In this document: positions 31,531 through 48,989 of the stretch, piece by piece
Layout: the number at the start of each line of letters is the position of its first letter
Position numbering within the stretch: the first letter of the stretch is position 1
Source of the DNA: Warburgia ugandensis
Taxonomy: Eukaryota; Streptophyta; Magnoliopsida; Canellales; Canellaceae
Length of the DNA: 64,000 nucleotides
Assembly: GCA_035236585.1 (NCBI GenBank)
Contig: CP141137.1
Coordinates: 43,856,057-43,920,056, forward strand
Direction: 5' to 3'
Made by a program: the position numbers and the translations under genes
The notes under the pieces: model-generated
Databases searched by the model: none
The model's input: the letters and a program-made list of their open reading frames with translations, nothing else
What the model was told of the DNA's origin: nothing

Positions 31531-31729
31531 GTCATGTAATAATATAGTTGACTATACATTCGTACCAAGGTAATTGGAAAATGTGCATTAACTGTTCATT
31601 TTGGAAAAGCTTTTGTTATAAGTACATTTTTCCTAGTGTGCTCCACCACTAGTCTGGATTAGTGGTCAACTATAATGTTTTTGGAACCTTTCTTGTCCCA
31701 AATTTCAAGATCAAATTCTTGTAGTAGTA

Positions 31730-31970
31730 GTAGTATCTATCAAATCAACTTGAGTTTTGCATCCTTTTTAGAAAGGAGATATTTCAAAGTTGCATGATCT
31801 GAGTATACTATAAATATAGATTCTAACAAGTAAGATCTAAACTTATCCAACATGAACAAGACATCCAACAACTCTTTTTCTGTGGTAGAATAGTTGAGTT
31901 GTGCAGCGTTGAGTGTTTTACTAGAGTAATATATCACATGGGGATGTTTGTCAATGAGCTACCCCAAAAC
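31730..31970 (-). pseudogene. Element C RNase H remnant
   Basis: The minus strand reads MIYYSSKTLNAAQLNYSTT, then EKELLDVLFMLDKFRSYL and VYSDHATLKYLLSKKDAK. These are standard blocks of the gypsy RNase H and connection region. It is cut off from the RT by stops. Confidence 0.87.
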
Positions 31971-32149
31971 AACCCCTATTATATAGTATGAACTGTCACA
32001 CATTATCTCAAATAGTGCACTCTAGTCAGGCAGTCAAATGACAATTATAGATGTTAGTTCGGCCTTTAGACACTCAAATGGTTTTTTAAAATCTTCATCA
32101 CAGTCAAAAGAGGCTCCTTTGTAAGCAATTTATAGAGGGGCTTAGCAAT

Positions 32150-32985
32150 CTTACTGAAATCTTTTATAAAACCCAACATGGCATAGAAAAGAATAGATTT
32201 CTTTTACCTTCCTTGGTGGATGAGGGTTGGCAATTAAATCCACCTTGGCCTTATGTACTTCTATACCATTGTGTGATATTATGTAGCTTAGAACAATGCG
32301 ATTTTGAACCATAAAATGATATTTTTCCCAATTTAATACTAAAAATTTCTCCTCACACCTTGCAAGAATTAAATTCAAATGGTGCAAACACTCATCAAGA
32401 AAGAACCAAAAACCATGAAGTCACCTATGGATAACTTTAGAAACCTTTCTACCATGTCAAAAAATATGCTCAACATACACCTTTGGATAGTGGCTAGAGC
32501 ATTACAAATTCTAAAAGGCATATGTCTATAAGCAAGGTCCCAAAAGGGAAAGTGATAGTGGTCTTCTCCTAATCTTTAGGTGCTATAGGAATTTGGTTAT
32601 AGCTGGAATAACCATATAGAAAACAGTAATAACAATGACTGGTTAACCTCTCAAGCGTCAATAAAGGGAAGAGGAAAGTGGTCTTTCCTCCTACCTGCAT
32701 TCAACTTTCAGTAATCAATACAAACTCTCCACCTGGTGGTCATGCGAATGGGCACTAACTAATTGTCCTCATTTTTTTTACTATTGTGACACTAGATTTC
32801 TTAAGTACAACCAGAAAGGGGCTGATCCAAGTGCTATTAGAGATGGGATATATTATGCCAACATCTAAAAGCTAAAGGACTTGATCTCTTATCATGTCCT
32901 TCATGTGGGTGTTTAGCCTTCTTTGTATTTCCCTAGATAGCTTAGAGTTCTCTTCTAGGTGGATCCTGTGCATGTACATAGCAGG
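32150..32985 (-). pseudogene. Element C reverse transcriptase remnant
   Basis: Blocks in order on the minus strand: IHLEENSKLSREIQRRLN; the hairpin-like start LLDVGIIYPISNSTWISP; the catalytic region LSIGDFMVFGSFLDECL; then LVLNWEKYHFMVQ and GIEVHKAKVDLI with a GFYKRF end. The usual FMDDF catalytic motif reads SIGDF, so one of the two essential aspartates is lost. There are multiple stops and frameshifts. Confidence 0.85.
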
Positions 32986-33227
32986 GTTAATTCCTTTGAT
33001 GTTTGCTATGGTCCAACATAAAGCTGTCTTGTGTTCCTTGAGAACATCAATAAGCTTACCTTTCTTTTCTTAGTCTAGATTTGCTATGATTACATGTAAG
33101 GTTTCTTTTGGTCCTAAGTAAGAGTACTTCAAATTTTTAGGGAGTGGCTTAAGGACCAAGGTTGGTGGTTTTTCTATAGAAGTACATGGGTAGATTCTAA
33201 TGGAGGGAGTGGCCCCACATGAAGGCC

Positions 33228-33800
33228 CTATTTAGATGTATCCATTATGGGTGCAACATCTAATATATTATTGACCTCTTCAATAGAGTTGCCTATATCA
33301 AAATTGTAATTGAAATGAGCTTGACATGCCTCAAGTAGATCTAAGATGGACAATGGTGGTTGAGTATCCTGAATTAGACCTATTAAATTAACTACATAGG
33401 AATCATCAAGGTCTAAATGCTGATGGTTGGCATTGAAAACATTAAGCTTGAGTTTCATGTTGCCAAAGGATAGTTTCATCACATCATTCCTATAGTTAAT
33501 GATGGTGTTGGACATTACTAGAAAAGGACATCCAAGTATTATCAAAATTTGACTATTGGGGTCTAACTCAGGCATGCATCTAGTACAATAAAATCTATAG
33601 GATAGTAAAACTAGTCCACCTGTATTAACACATCTTTAACCATGCAATGTAGATCTATCTACCAATTGCAATGTGATATTGGTTAGTTCAAGATCACCTA
33701 GCTTAAGTTGATCATAGATAGAATATGGCAACAGGTTAACACTATACCCTAGGTCAAGCCCCATATATGATTTGGTCTCCAATATCACAAGAAATAGTAG
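33228..33800 (-). pseudogene. Element C aspartic protease remnant
   Basis: The minus strand shows LDLGYSVNLLPYSIYDQLKL (active-site D in DLG), then ITLQLVDRS. After a frameshift it reads ILIILGCPFLVMSNTIINYR and MKLSFGNMKLKLNVFN, the Athila/Tat protease C-terminus. A linker ending IEEVNNILDVAPIMDTSK is shared with element D (44447-44520). Confidence 0.82.
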
Positions 33801-34450
33801 GACACCCTGGGTCTCTAAACTTCAGTGGAGTTAGGGGTCATAGCAAAAATCTCACCTGCTTGGTGAGAAAGGCTTTCTTTTGTACATTAAGCTTTCGCTT
33901 TTGTGTGCAAAGCTCTTTGAGAAATTTGGTGTAAGTATGAGTGTTTTTATAGCATTGAGTAATGGCATATTAATTTTCACATGTTTAAATACTTCCATTA
34001 TCTCATTGAAATTCATTCCTTTCTTAACTTTATTAAGTAGTTGAGAAAAAGGAGCTTTGGGAACATAGGTGCCTCCACTATAGGCTTGGGTGGGGTAGGA
34101 GATTTTTGTCTCTTCTCCTTCTCCTATGTTTTAATTGGTTCATTCTCCACTACAATTTCCTTAGTCTATCCTACTCTGTAAACAATTTGGCAGCCATTCT
34201 GAAGGGTAGTTATAGATTTTGTGTGCTCATGAGAATTTTGGATATGGGAACTAGACCCTATCTTAAATTGGCCCTTAGGGTTTGGAACTGGTAAACTAAG
34301 AAACTATGCCTTTCCTTTATTATGTAAAGCAGCAAATAACTGGCTTATTTCATTTCTACATTGGCAAGTGCCTTAATGGTGACATTGTTGGCCCATTTAT
34401 TTTCCTTACTTTCTTTCACGAGGAATTCAATACTGTTCTCAATTAATGGT

Positions 34451-36537
<2,087 letters not shown>

Positions 36538-38460
36538 CACCCCCAACCAGCATTTTTCTAGTCCCAAGCAAAACATGCAAAAAATCATTTTACAAAAACT
36601 AGTACAAAGTGCCACTTTCGTAGGTACTCACGATTGCTTTAAGTTTATGCAACAAGCCCTTAAACCCCTAGGTTATCCCTAGTGGATGAGTTAGCTTTGT
36701 GTGGGTTTGTAGTGAATATATAGACAAAATTCCATAAGGTTAAGTCCCCTAGTTTTTCTCAGAGAAATTCATTAGCATTTTATTAGTTTTTCACAACTTA
36801 ATAGAGAGGATTGACAATTTTACACACCATTCACATATTAAGGACATTTCATTCTAGTTATTTCTTAGAGTGCATGTGTGTGTACAGCTATTGAAGTCTT
36901 GACATCTATTATGCTCAAATTCCATTAGAAATATGTCTTGACCTTAAATCCTCGAAGGTATACTTTAAAAAATGAAGCTCTTAGAAATGGGTTTAAACAT
37001 ATTTCTCTCATTAGTGACCGTTATCCAATAAGCTAGTGGTTCACATAAAATTTTGAATACTCATGAGATAAAAGAAAGATATCCTTAATAGTGGATGTTA
37101 TTATCAAGAATAGTAGGGGGTATTTTACCTTAATTCCTTCTTTTTATCTCCTCTTTAAGGCCATGTTCCACCTAAGATCAATAGGCCTTTAACTAGGATG
37201 AAACATAGGCTTAGGATAGGTTCAGAAAAGAAGGGTATAAGGATTTCAAATTTTCAAAATTGAGTAGAGGTCTTCTTTTTGGATTGTTGGATAATTCATC
37301 ATTGACTTTATTAAAGTGAATTTCCTTTGTATTCTTATCTTTAAATTTTAATTTTTTTTGGCTTCTTTGGAACAAAGACGGCTATTTTTCACACTTTTTT
37401 GACTTTTTATCCTCTTTTTGAACTTTTCTGCTAACTCTACTCATTTTGACAATGGGTAATAGATATTTATTTTACTGGCTTGTTCTAGGTTATGGTAAAT
37501 GGGGTTAAGACAGAAAAGGCTTAATAATAGGCTCAAAGGGCTAATTGGTGGTCTAATATACTGGGTAGGCTTTATATCTCTAGGTTGAGCAAGGATAACA
37601 GGATAACAGGATCCTATTACTCTTATTTATTCTTGATGTTTAACCAAAACAAGGATAACAGGATCACATTAATTTATATACACTAAAGAAATTGTGGAAT
37701 TACTTATAACTCTCTAAAAGAAGATAGCCCCTAAACTCACTAGGTTATAGGTCTCCATTGATTTTCCTTTGGGTCTCTAAGTCATACCTCTATTAGTCTT
37801 GACTACGTGCTATGTGTAAATAGTTCTTGAGAATTAACTTTCATGAAATGCTTCAATACATATGATTAATATGCAAAACTAATCATATATACTTCCATTA
37901 AGAGGTAAAAACATTAGAATTACTAAATTCTAAACATCCTGTTCTCATCATAGTAAGGGAACTCTTCCAAAAACATTTTTTTTTTCAAAATAATGAAGAA
38001 AAGTTAAGAAAATTTGACATCTCTATGTGCATCTACACCCTTAACCTGAATGAAATATTATCCCCAATGTTTGAAAACATAGGATCCTATATGGAAAGAT
38101 GTAGAAGATGGAGATTTGAAAAACATCTGAGTTGCCTCCTAGGAAGCACTAAGTTTTACATCTTCAGTCAGATATGGCCTAACCTAACTTTTTAAACCTA
38201 GAGTTAACTAGGTCAGCTTATTTGTCCTAATCTTAGCCCTAAGATGAAATGGCGAGATTTCTCATCCCACTTCAGAATCACGAGGTATTTTATATATTAC
38301 CACCACTTTAAAATTTTTGGTAGTAATAACATTAAGACAATGAAGATCACCATGATTTTTAATTGTGGGGAATCATATTGATGATCCCCCTTCTTCAAAA
38401 TTTCACAGTAGTCAATATAATTCCTCCACCTTGAAAATTGAGGTGACGGTAACACAATGA
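36538..38460 (-). other. Element D polypurine tract and 3' untranslated stretch
   Basis: Non-coding and similar to 16783-17437 plus 29678-30260 of element C. It ends at the insertion of the solo LTR. Confidence 0.75.
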
Positions 38461-39672
38461 CTTAGTGTAACGACTCGGGTTTTTGAAACACGTTTTATAA
38501 TATATTTTTCAAAGGCAAGGGCGTCCCCTCAGTAAAAAATTTTCGCAAAACAAAGCAGCGGAAATTCTTTTCTTTTCAAACTTGTTTTGAAAACCCAAGT
38601 CACCACTTCATACTTAACATAAGTACAATTTGTGTACAAAATAAAATTCCATTGAAGGAATATGATTTTATTAAACTTCCAGGATCCATCCAGTGGTTCA
38701 CAGTACAGCATGGTATCAGTACAATACCTGTCCAAATTACATAATCCAAAATATACAAACCTCACCATACATTAAAACTCTCAATAAAATACAATTCCCT
38801 CAAATAAAATACATGTCTTCAAGAGGAGGTATCTTGTCTGATTATTCATCCACATCTTCTTAAGTCTTCTATAGTCTTGAGCTTCTAACTCTCCTTCTCT
38901 GTATCTAAGGTATTGTGAACATAGAAACATGTACAATACCTCAGCAAGCTATGCTTGGTAGGGGAATACAAAAACACACTACTTCATCAACATAAGAGTA
39001 TATACCTCAGTCCTTATTTCATCATAGTTATCCATTCATAATATACCTCCACATAGGGTACATACGTTACTTATGTAGTACATGACAAATTAGTTAATAT
39101 AGTGAAGATTGCTCAAAACTTGTTACTTTCCCTGGCTATACTCCCACTTAGGAGAGCAATACCTAGCCAAAGATTATTCAACACTTGTTCCTTCCCCTGG
39201 CTATACTCTTACATAGGAGAGCAATACCTAGCCAATCCTCATACAGGGTTTTCATTCTAGGAACTCATGTAATAGCATATCATCATGCCATGGCATCATA
39301 CTATGCCTATCATATGTGCATTATAATGCAAAATACATTAGGACTACTATGCTTACAGCCTCAATCCGTACAGCGTACCCGGATAACTGTATAATCCTCC
39401 ACTGACACCAACTGTGGAATAATCAATCCATGTCCTCATGGGGTGGACCATGGTTGTCACAGTGGGGCCTTCCCATTACTGCCCCACCCGACATTTAGCC
39501 TCTCTTTGGGCATGGTATCATCATATAAGTTTCAGGAAGTGGGTGGCCAAAGCCTCATAACTTCCCTAGCATAGCATCCCCAGTCTCTATCTCTGTGTAA
39601 ATCAAAATCCACAAGTCTCCATACTTGTATGGAAAATATATTGTACATATAAGACGATTTGTCTGTTTAACT

Positions 39673-39833
39673 AAGGTTGGAATATTATACATACCCCTAT
39701 TCTTAGGGTTTCCTTAGTCTTTATATCTCGTCATTTTCACCTCATTAAACTTTAAGGTTGGAATATTATGCATACCCCTATTCTTAGGGTTTCCTTAGTC
39801 TTTATATCTCGTCATTTTCACCTCATTAAACTT
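39673..39833. repeat. 81 bp tandem duplication in the solo LTR
   Basis: Two near-identical copies (39673-39753 and 39754-39833) starting AAGGTTGGAATATTAT. I see one substitution (TATACATACC against TATGCATACC), so it looks recent. Confidence 0.92.
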
Positions 39834-39879
39834 GATCAATAAATTTGATCAAGTGGATTAGATTATGAGGTTGGATCAA

Positions 39880-40300
39880 TTTGTTTGATCCTTTGGTTAG
39901 ATCACTTAATTTGATCATATAGTTTTGGATCACTTATCATATGTTTTGGATCCTTTAATTGGATCACATGTTTTGGATCCTTTAATTGTATCACATGTTT
40001 TGGATCCCTTAATTGGATCACATGTTTTGGATCCCTTCATTGGATCATATGTTTTGGATCCCTTCATTGGATCATATGTTTTGGATCCCTTAATTGATTC
40101 ATATGTTTTTGATCACTTAGTTGGATCATGTGTTTTTGGATCACTTAGTTGGATCATGTATTTTGGATCCCTTAGTTGGATCATGTATTTTGGATCACTT
40201 AGTTGGATCATGTATTTTGGATCACTTAGTTGGATCATGTATTTTTGGATCACTTAGTTGCATCATAAGTTTTGGATCACTTGTTTGGATCATGACTATG
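39880..40300. repeat. 27 bp minisatellite in the solo LTR
   Basis: About 14 tandem units of roughly 27 bp built on ATGTTTTGGATC and TTAATTGGATCAC phrases, rich in GGATC. The later units have extra T insertions. It produces a false repetitive reading frame. Confidence 0.9.
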
Positions 40301-43300
40301 CTAAGGTACTAAGCATACTGATATAATGAAGGTTTATATTTTTAGACAGATAATCATGTATATCTATACATGAATCTCTAATATATCATTGTATATCCAC
40401 CTACCTCAAAGTAGTATCTTGATTCATACATCTCCAGTGTATTCTTCCACAATGTCCATCATGGTCTGGATTCATCCATCTGTCATACCATATATACAAG
40501 GTTATTTCCCTATTCAAGTATGTATTCCTATAGATGATACCCTAATTTTCCTTGAATCAAATTTGAGCAAGGGTTTGGGATTCTCTATCTATGTTCTTCT
40601 ACATATGCATACATACTATACAATACTACATTAGTATTTGTTTTTTATCATCCAAGATCCTATGGATCTTGTTTGATCATCCTTATCTTGATTTTCAATT
40701 TTTATCAAGATTAGATGATTTACTACATTTTATGCTCTCATTATTATTACTCAACTAATTAATGTTTTATTAGTTGAGGGTAGCTTATTTCATTCTAAGT
40801 CTAGATTGCTCCTCTTATATCAAATTGGCTAAGGCTTACTAGTTAAATGGTTGAACACAAAGTGGCTACTTCAATCCTCATGTAAGGAGGCGTTTAAACC
40901 TCACAAACGTCAACAGAAGGTGGGGGGAGAGCGTGGCTCTATTAGATAACCCCCTTAACCACTATGTCCATCATTCACTAGCTTGACCCTAACTCAACCT
41001 TCCATAAGGTTCCTATGAGCATTTAATCTTAAGTATTCTTTCTAATTATTTTTAATTAAATCCATGAATTAAAATGTCATTCATGGAGATTTATTATTCT
41101 CCTAATTTGGACCAAGGAATTTATATTCCTTATATTATCCTACTAACTATGCTCCTTACTATCATTAAGTCCATGTCATACATTCCATGTGAATGTCCAT
41201 TCCTTCTAATTTCATTTAATTACCATTTCAATGAAATTACAATTACTTAAGCATTGAAGCATAAGTTTAAAGCATAAATAACAAGTAACTAAATACTTAA
41301 ATAAATAATTAAATAACCAATTAAATAAATAATTCAACTAAGAAATGAAATACAATTATCATAATATTCAATAATTGAAATAGAAATCTAACATGTTATC
41401 ATGATCCAAGGGTCTTAATTGATCCATAGTCATCCTTCATCTTTTTAAGGTTTAGATCTTGATCCTTCATTTTATTTTAGATCCAACATATTATATTGAT
41501 GTAATTTAATTATTAAATCATGGATTTATCTCATCCATTGATTTGATCTTCCTTGATCTACCCGATCAAGGAGATCTTAGGTTACTTTGTACCATTTAAG
41601 GGCATAGATCTTGATCTAGCCCAAATTCACATCATCCCTTCATTAAATTCCTATAATATTATCTCAAGATCATTATCAAAATACATTCATGCTGTCCAAT
41701 CATCCTGGATCATCTTGATCTTGGAGATACTATTCAATTTTAAGGGTTTTAGTAACCCTTAAGGCTAGATCTCTTAAGATCTGCCTAATAAATACAATTT
41801 AATCCATTGATATTATTTATTATGTTATAAAATAATCATCCAATAAGGTATTTGTGGTCTGATCATCCTAGATCTTGTAGATCAAGGATGTTAGTTAATT
41901 ATCCACTTAACTATAGAAATTTTAATTAATTAAAATTAAAATTTTATATGTTCAGTCCATTTGAATTATCACAAGGAATCCATCCCAACTTTCCGATCTC
42001 AATTTGGATCTCAATTGAGATCAGAATTGAAATTTTAAGATTTTAGCCCTTTTTAAGGGCTGAATTTCACCTGACTATTTTGATCATTTTGGACTAATAT
42101 AGAGGCATAAAAATTATACTGTGAACATGTATATTAAGGGTTTTGGATCTTCTGAACACATCTATCGGTTCATATTTCATGTTTGGGGTCATGTGGGCCA
42201 TGATCCATAATCAATGGCACAGATTTCATAAAAAAGATCATGTAATTACTACTTAAAAACATGATCTAATAATTTCAGTGAATTAATAACATCAACATTA
42301 TTCCAAATAAAGTTTCTAATCTAAAATCAGAATTCAATTAAAGTCATAATTAATATTTCAATATTTCAGCCCGTTTTAAGGGCTAAATTTCATCCTTTCT
42401 GTTTTTGATCAATTCATTCATATATATGAATATAAATCTAACTGTGAGCTTGATCCTAAGGTATTAGAGTGTCTCTAAAGACATCCATCGGTTCATATTT
42501 GTCTTTTAAAGTAATCTAGTCCATGATCTAAGATCATGGGTATTGATTTTACTAAATAACTTATGTAAATACAAATTAAAACATAGATCTAATAATTTCA
42601 ATACATGGTAAACACTACAAGGAGTCCATAGCATTTTTCTAATCTAAAATCAGAGCTATATCAAGCTCTGAATTGAAGAGTTATGATTTTTAGTTAATAG
42701 AATAGACGGCTCAGATCAAATATGGGTTACAGGTACGGATCTCCCCCATCTAGTAAAACCAAGAATCCAGATTTCATATCCTGGGGTTTTTGGGTCCCAG
42801 GAATCCATCCATTGGCTCAGAAGTAACATCTGAGCTGTGGATCGATGGGACCTCAACCCTCAATGCTGGATCCATCGTCTCCGACGGATCAACGGATGGG
42901 GAGCTCCTATCCTTGCTGGAAAACCAAACTAACCTACTGTAAATGAAATAGGGGTGCAAGTGCACCTACCTGGAAGAAGATATTCTAGATCTATGCCGGA
43001 AAAACCAGAAAATCCACTCCTTATAATATAGGTCGCCGGAGCTTCTATTTTCCGCTGATTTATCTACGGATACTCCACGGATTATGGTAAAATCAAATGG
43101 GTTTTGTATATCTTGATATTACCCAACTATCCAACGGTCAAGATTATGTTCTAACGGCTGAAAATTAACGTATAACTCAAAAACCGTAATAGGGTGAAAA
43201 CCCTTCTTGTTGGGATGGCGTGTCTATGCAAGCACCCGATATCCAGAGGAGGAACATTCCTCCTAGTGCTTCTGTGGACACTCTAACAAGGGGAATAAAA

Positions 43301-44017
43301 TGCAAAGAAAGGGAGGAGAAAAGAAGGAGAAGGAGGATGAATTTTGGTCTGAGATTTTTCCAGAGTCTAGGAGACTTCGTGATGGATTTTTGAAATATTT
43401 TTGGGAATTTTTATGATGTCTATTTATAGGGATTTTTAGTGTTTTTCATCATAACACCTAATTATTATGTTTTTTTTTACTTTTTAATATTTAATATTTA
43501 TTTGATTCCCACTACTACCTCCTTCTCCACTAGCTGGTGGTAGTGGTTTGACCCATGATTGCACGTGGTCTGGTCATTGGATTCCATTTTGGGTCCCTTG
43601 TAGGCCCCACATGAGTGTGTAAAGACCAAATTGCCCTTTTATGGAGAAATTTTCATTTTATTCTCCCGAGCTCAGAATTGAGCGTACTTAGTGGCGTTGG
43701 ATTCGTATTTCCGAGTACATTCCATATTTGGATGTCTCAGGTCTTTGTTATTTGTGAAATTACCATTTTGCCCTTTCATTCATTAAAATGAAGAAAAATA
43801 CAGATTTTTCATCCGTATTCAGAAATTGTCGTGCTTACAGTCATTTTGAAGCGTTCGTCGCATATGTTTTCAATTATACATCTCTCATACCTTGATTCCA
43901 ATTCTATGAGAAGTGCATATTTTATAACCCTAATATTCTAACCTGATTTTCATTGAAATTCTCAATTTCAATATTTATTTAATTTCATTATAAAAAAATT
44001 AGGGGTGTTACACTTAG

Positions 44018-45408
44018 TGTACTACCATGCATTTTGTTGGACCATATGGAGATGAATGGTCCTTTTCTTGACCAAATTAAGGAATAACAATGACCATTAT
44101 ATTCAGGTTAACTTTTTCCTCTGTTTCCCTAACATTGTCTTGAAATAGGGTATAAGTTGACTTTGCCTTTCCCTAAAAGGTTTTTCTTATATTGCTAGAG
44201 ATGGGGACAAGGTTTGGCTTTAAACCCGGGTTATCTTTTGATGTGTGCCCTAAAGTAGGTTGATGTACATCAACTGGCTCTTTTTCTTCCTGTTTTATGG
44301 GCATAAGTAAGGTGTCAAATGGGCATACATTACTATCTTGTGTTTGTTCAAATAAGGTCAATAGGTCCCAATTAGGTACGTACGTCTTCTACATTGCTAG
44401 GATTTGTTGGAATTTTAGGAATTGTGGGAGTTTTTACTCTTGCTTGTCATTGAGAAGTGTCCATTAGAGGCACAGTATCCAACAACTCATTTATCTCCTT
44501 AATGGATGTGTCTTCATCAATGTTATAAAAATGAGCATGAGGTTTTGGGTTAGATGTTTCTAAAGCTTTATTTTCTACATCAATGGAAGTCTTTTCATCA
44601 TAATCATAAGGAGCAGGACATGGCTCAAGTAGATACAAGTTAGAGGGTTCTATGGATGGTTGTTGTGGCTCAGAATGATCATAAGATATTTTCATCCTAT
44701 TATTAGTAATAAATCGCTCTTTAGTATCCCTAATCTGTTTTATTATCTTAGTCCTTTCAACAATGTTTCTATTAATACTTTTCCATATTGGTTTCATTTT
44801 TGTAATCCATTCCTCCCTCTCTCTTTTCATTTCCTCAGTCTCCTTTTCAAGGGTAGCCATTTTTTGTTCCATTCTCTCAAAAAATTGTTGCATATTCTCT
44901 TCTTATGGTGGTTCTTCATTCTATAGAGGAAATGATCCATAGGGTTGGTATTGCTGTGACATTAGGGTACTAAAAAAAGGATGAGTAGGTTGAACCCATG
45001 ATGGTTGTCCTTGATAATCTAAATAATTATGGTAGCATTGACCAAGGTGGGACCATTGTGGTTCTTCCTAATATTTGTAATCCTAAGACCATAGTTGTTT
45101 GTGATGCTTATCCCATCCATTATAATCTTGGTAATTTGTCTCATAATAAAAATTACTAGGGTATTAGGTGCTTCCACTGGCTCCTGATAGTATTCATTGT
45201 ATGTGAAACTTGATGACAGCCATGAAGAAGTGGGATAAGGATTCTCAGAATAGGTATTATTATGGTACTGAGGCTGTGGCACAGCTTGCTTAGAAGCTAA
45301 TATCCTAAGCAATTGACTTTCCCTAATATTTAGCCCATCCATCAATATATCTAATCTATGAAATCTACCCCCTTCTTGATAGGCTTTTGTTCTCAACTTC
45401 ATATACAA
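44018..45408 (-). pseudogene. Element D gag-like remnant
   Basis: Two open stretches on the minus strand (45408-45019 and 44893-44447). The second starts with a charged, probably coiled-coil segment (KMATLEKETEEMKREREEW). It ends in IKEINELLDTVPLMDTSQ, matching the linker after the element C protease (IEEVNNILDVAPIMDTSK). So the frame runs from gag C-terminal sequence directly to post-protease linker, with the protease core and pol missing. No zinc knuckle was seen. Confidence 0.65.
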
Positions 45409-45419
45409 CGAAATAAATC

Positions 45420-46648
45420 ATTGTATATCAGAAATGAGGTTTTTTCTTTTAATGGAAGACCCTGACAATATGAAACCTAAATGCTAGTGCTAAGCTAAAT
45501 GATGCACAATCAAATCTTAGTAAGCACTAATAGAGTAGTGTCTTGATTATCTTTATTTAGTGCATAAGTGGTAGCTTCTTAGACCTAGATCTATACACCT
45601 CCTTCTATCCAAATTGGACTACTGCTTATTAGTCAGGTTTTGCTCAAAAGTGGTTGATATAATCTTCATGTTAGGAGGCATTTATACCTCAACTAACATC
45701 AACAGAATGTGTGGGAAAATCACTTAAATTTTAAGGCACCCACTATAACCACAGTGCGTAGAAGCCACTAGAGTGACTACAAATTGCGTCCTTCTAAAAG
45801 GGTCCTATAAGCTCAATACCCTAAGTCTCTTTCTACTTGATTTTAAATTAATATTCAAGGGTTGGGATCATAGTATACAAGGATGTTGATTGATTCCTGG
45901 GTGGGCCAAGGAGATGGTGATGAAATCCAGTCCTTATCTTATAAGGGTTCTTGTGGGACCCTTACTATAGTTAATTCCATTCCACCATAAAGCAAATAAA
46001 CGTGCAAAAAAAAAAAAAGAAAAAAAAAAGAAAAGAAAACTAATGCAACCTATATGCTATCCAACTAAGGTTAGATAGGTGATCTAATGCAACAATCCTA
46101 AGTAAAGGTGCAACAATTTTATCAATGAATGATCCTAATCTACATGATCTATACTACCATCCAAATGTAAAACTAAACTAAATGAAAATTAAACTAAAAA
46201 GAAAGTTGAGGGATACTTATAATGGGGTTTATGATGAAGATCAAGTGTGGTCCACCATACCCCACACTTGCCTTATATTATTACAACCCATTTAAAATTA
46301 AAATTGAAATAATTGGAAATTACAATGGGGCCTCATTACAAGTTTCACTCCAAAATAAAAAGTTCTATTCTAAGAAAGCAAGAAAATCCTATTTAGTTGA
46401 TGAAGATCCACTTTCCACTTTCCATTTTCTATTTTTTTTTTCTTTTTCCAATTTCATGAAACATAAAAATAGCAATAAGTCCCAAATTTAGGGAATAAGT
46501 TGATTATGCACTAAGAAAATTAAAAAATACACCTAAAATTCTAAAATAATGCAATTCCTAAAAAAATTTATTTTTTGAATTTTTTTGAAATTTTAATTAA
46601 ATTTTATGAAAACTCCGTTGTGGGTCCCTAGTAATGGTGCCAAAAACT
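45420..46648 (-). other. Element D leader and primer-binding site
   Basis: The primer-binding site TTTTTGGCACCATTACTAGG adjoins the 5' LTR. The leader contains the shared module (about 45570-45990), with GTAGAAAGAGACTTAGGG and TATAGGACCCTTTTAGAAGG on the minus strand. Non-coding. Confidence 0.75.
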
Positions 46649-48877
<2,229 letters not shown>

Positions 48878-48989
48878 ATGGTTATTAAGGTAGCTGAAAA
48901 CTAAGTAGTTGCAGGGTATTTTGGCCAAGGCTCTAAGAAAGGTCTGTGCAGGAGGTTCATAGATGGACCTCCCTAATAGTTGTTCATTG

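Larger units (their letters stand above)
38466..44012 (-). mobile_element. Solo LTR of the E type (5.5 kb) inserted in element D
   Basis: On the minus strand it runs from TGTAACACCCCTAATTTTTT to AACCCGAGTCGTTACA and is flanked by CTTAG at 38461-38465 and 44013-44017. No internal region or second LTR is present. The termini and tail resemble the LTRs of element E (TTTTAAAATTCCCGGTTGTCACA there). A TATA box CTATAAATA lies at 43421-43429, followed by a pyrimidine-rich leader. Solo LTRs arise by recombination between the two LTRs of one element. Confidence 0.9.

Noticed and set aside
39925-40257. 110-codon repetitive frame with a 9-residue repeat
   Set aside because: It arises because the minisatellite period (27 bp) is a multiple of three. 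It lies inside a solo LTR, and neighbouring units break the frame.
39880-40300. CRISPR-like regularly spaced repeat
   Set aside because: Units are contiguous 27 bp tandem copies with no unique spacers, in a plant LTR.
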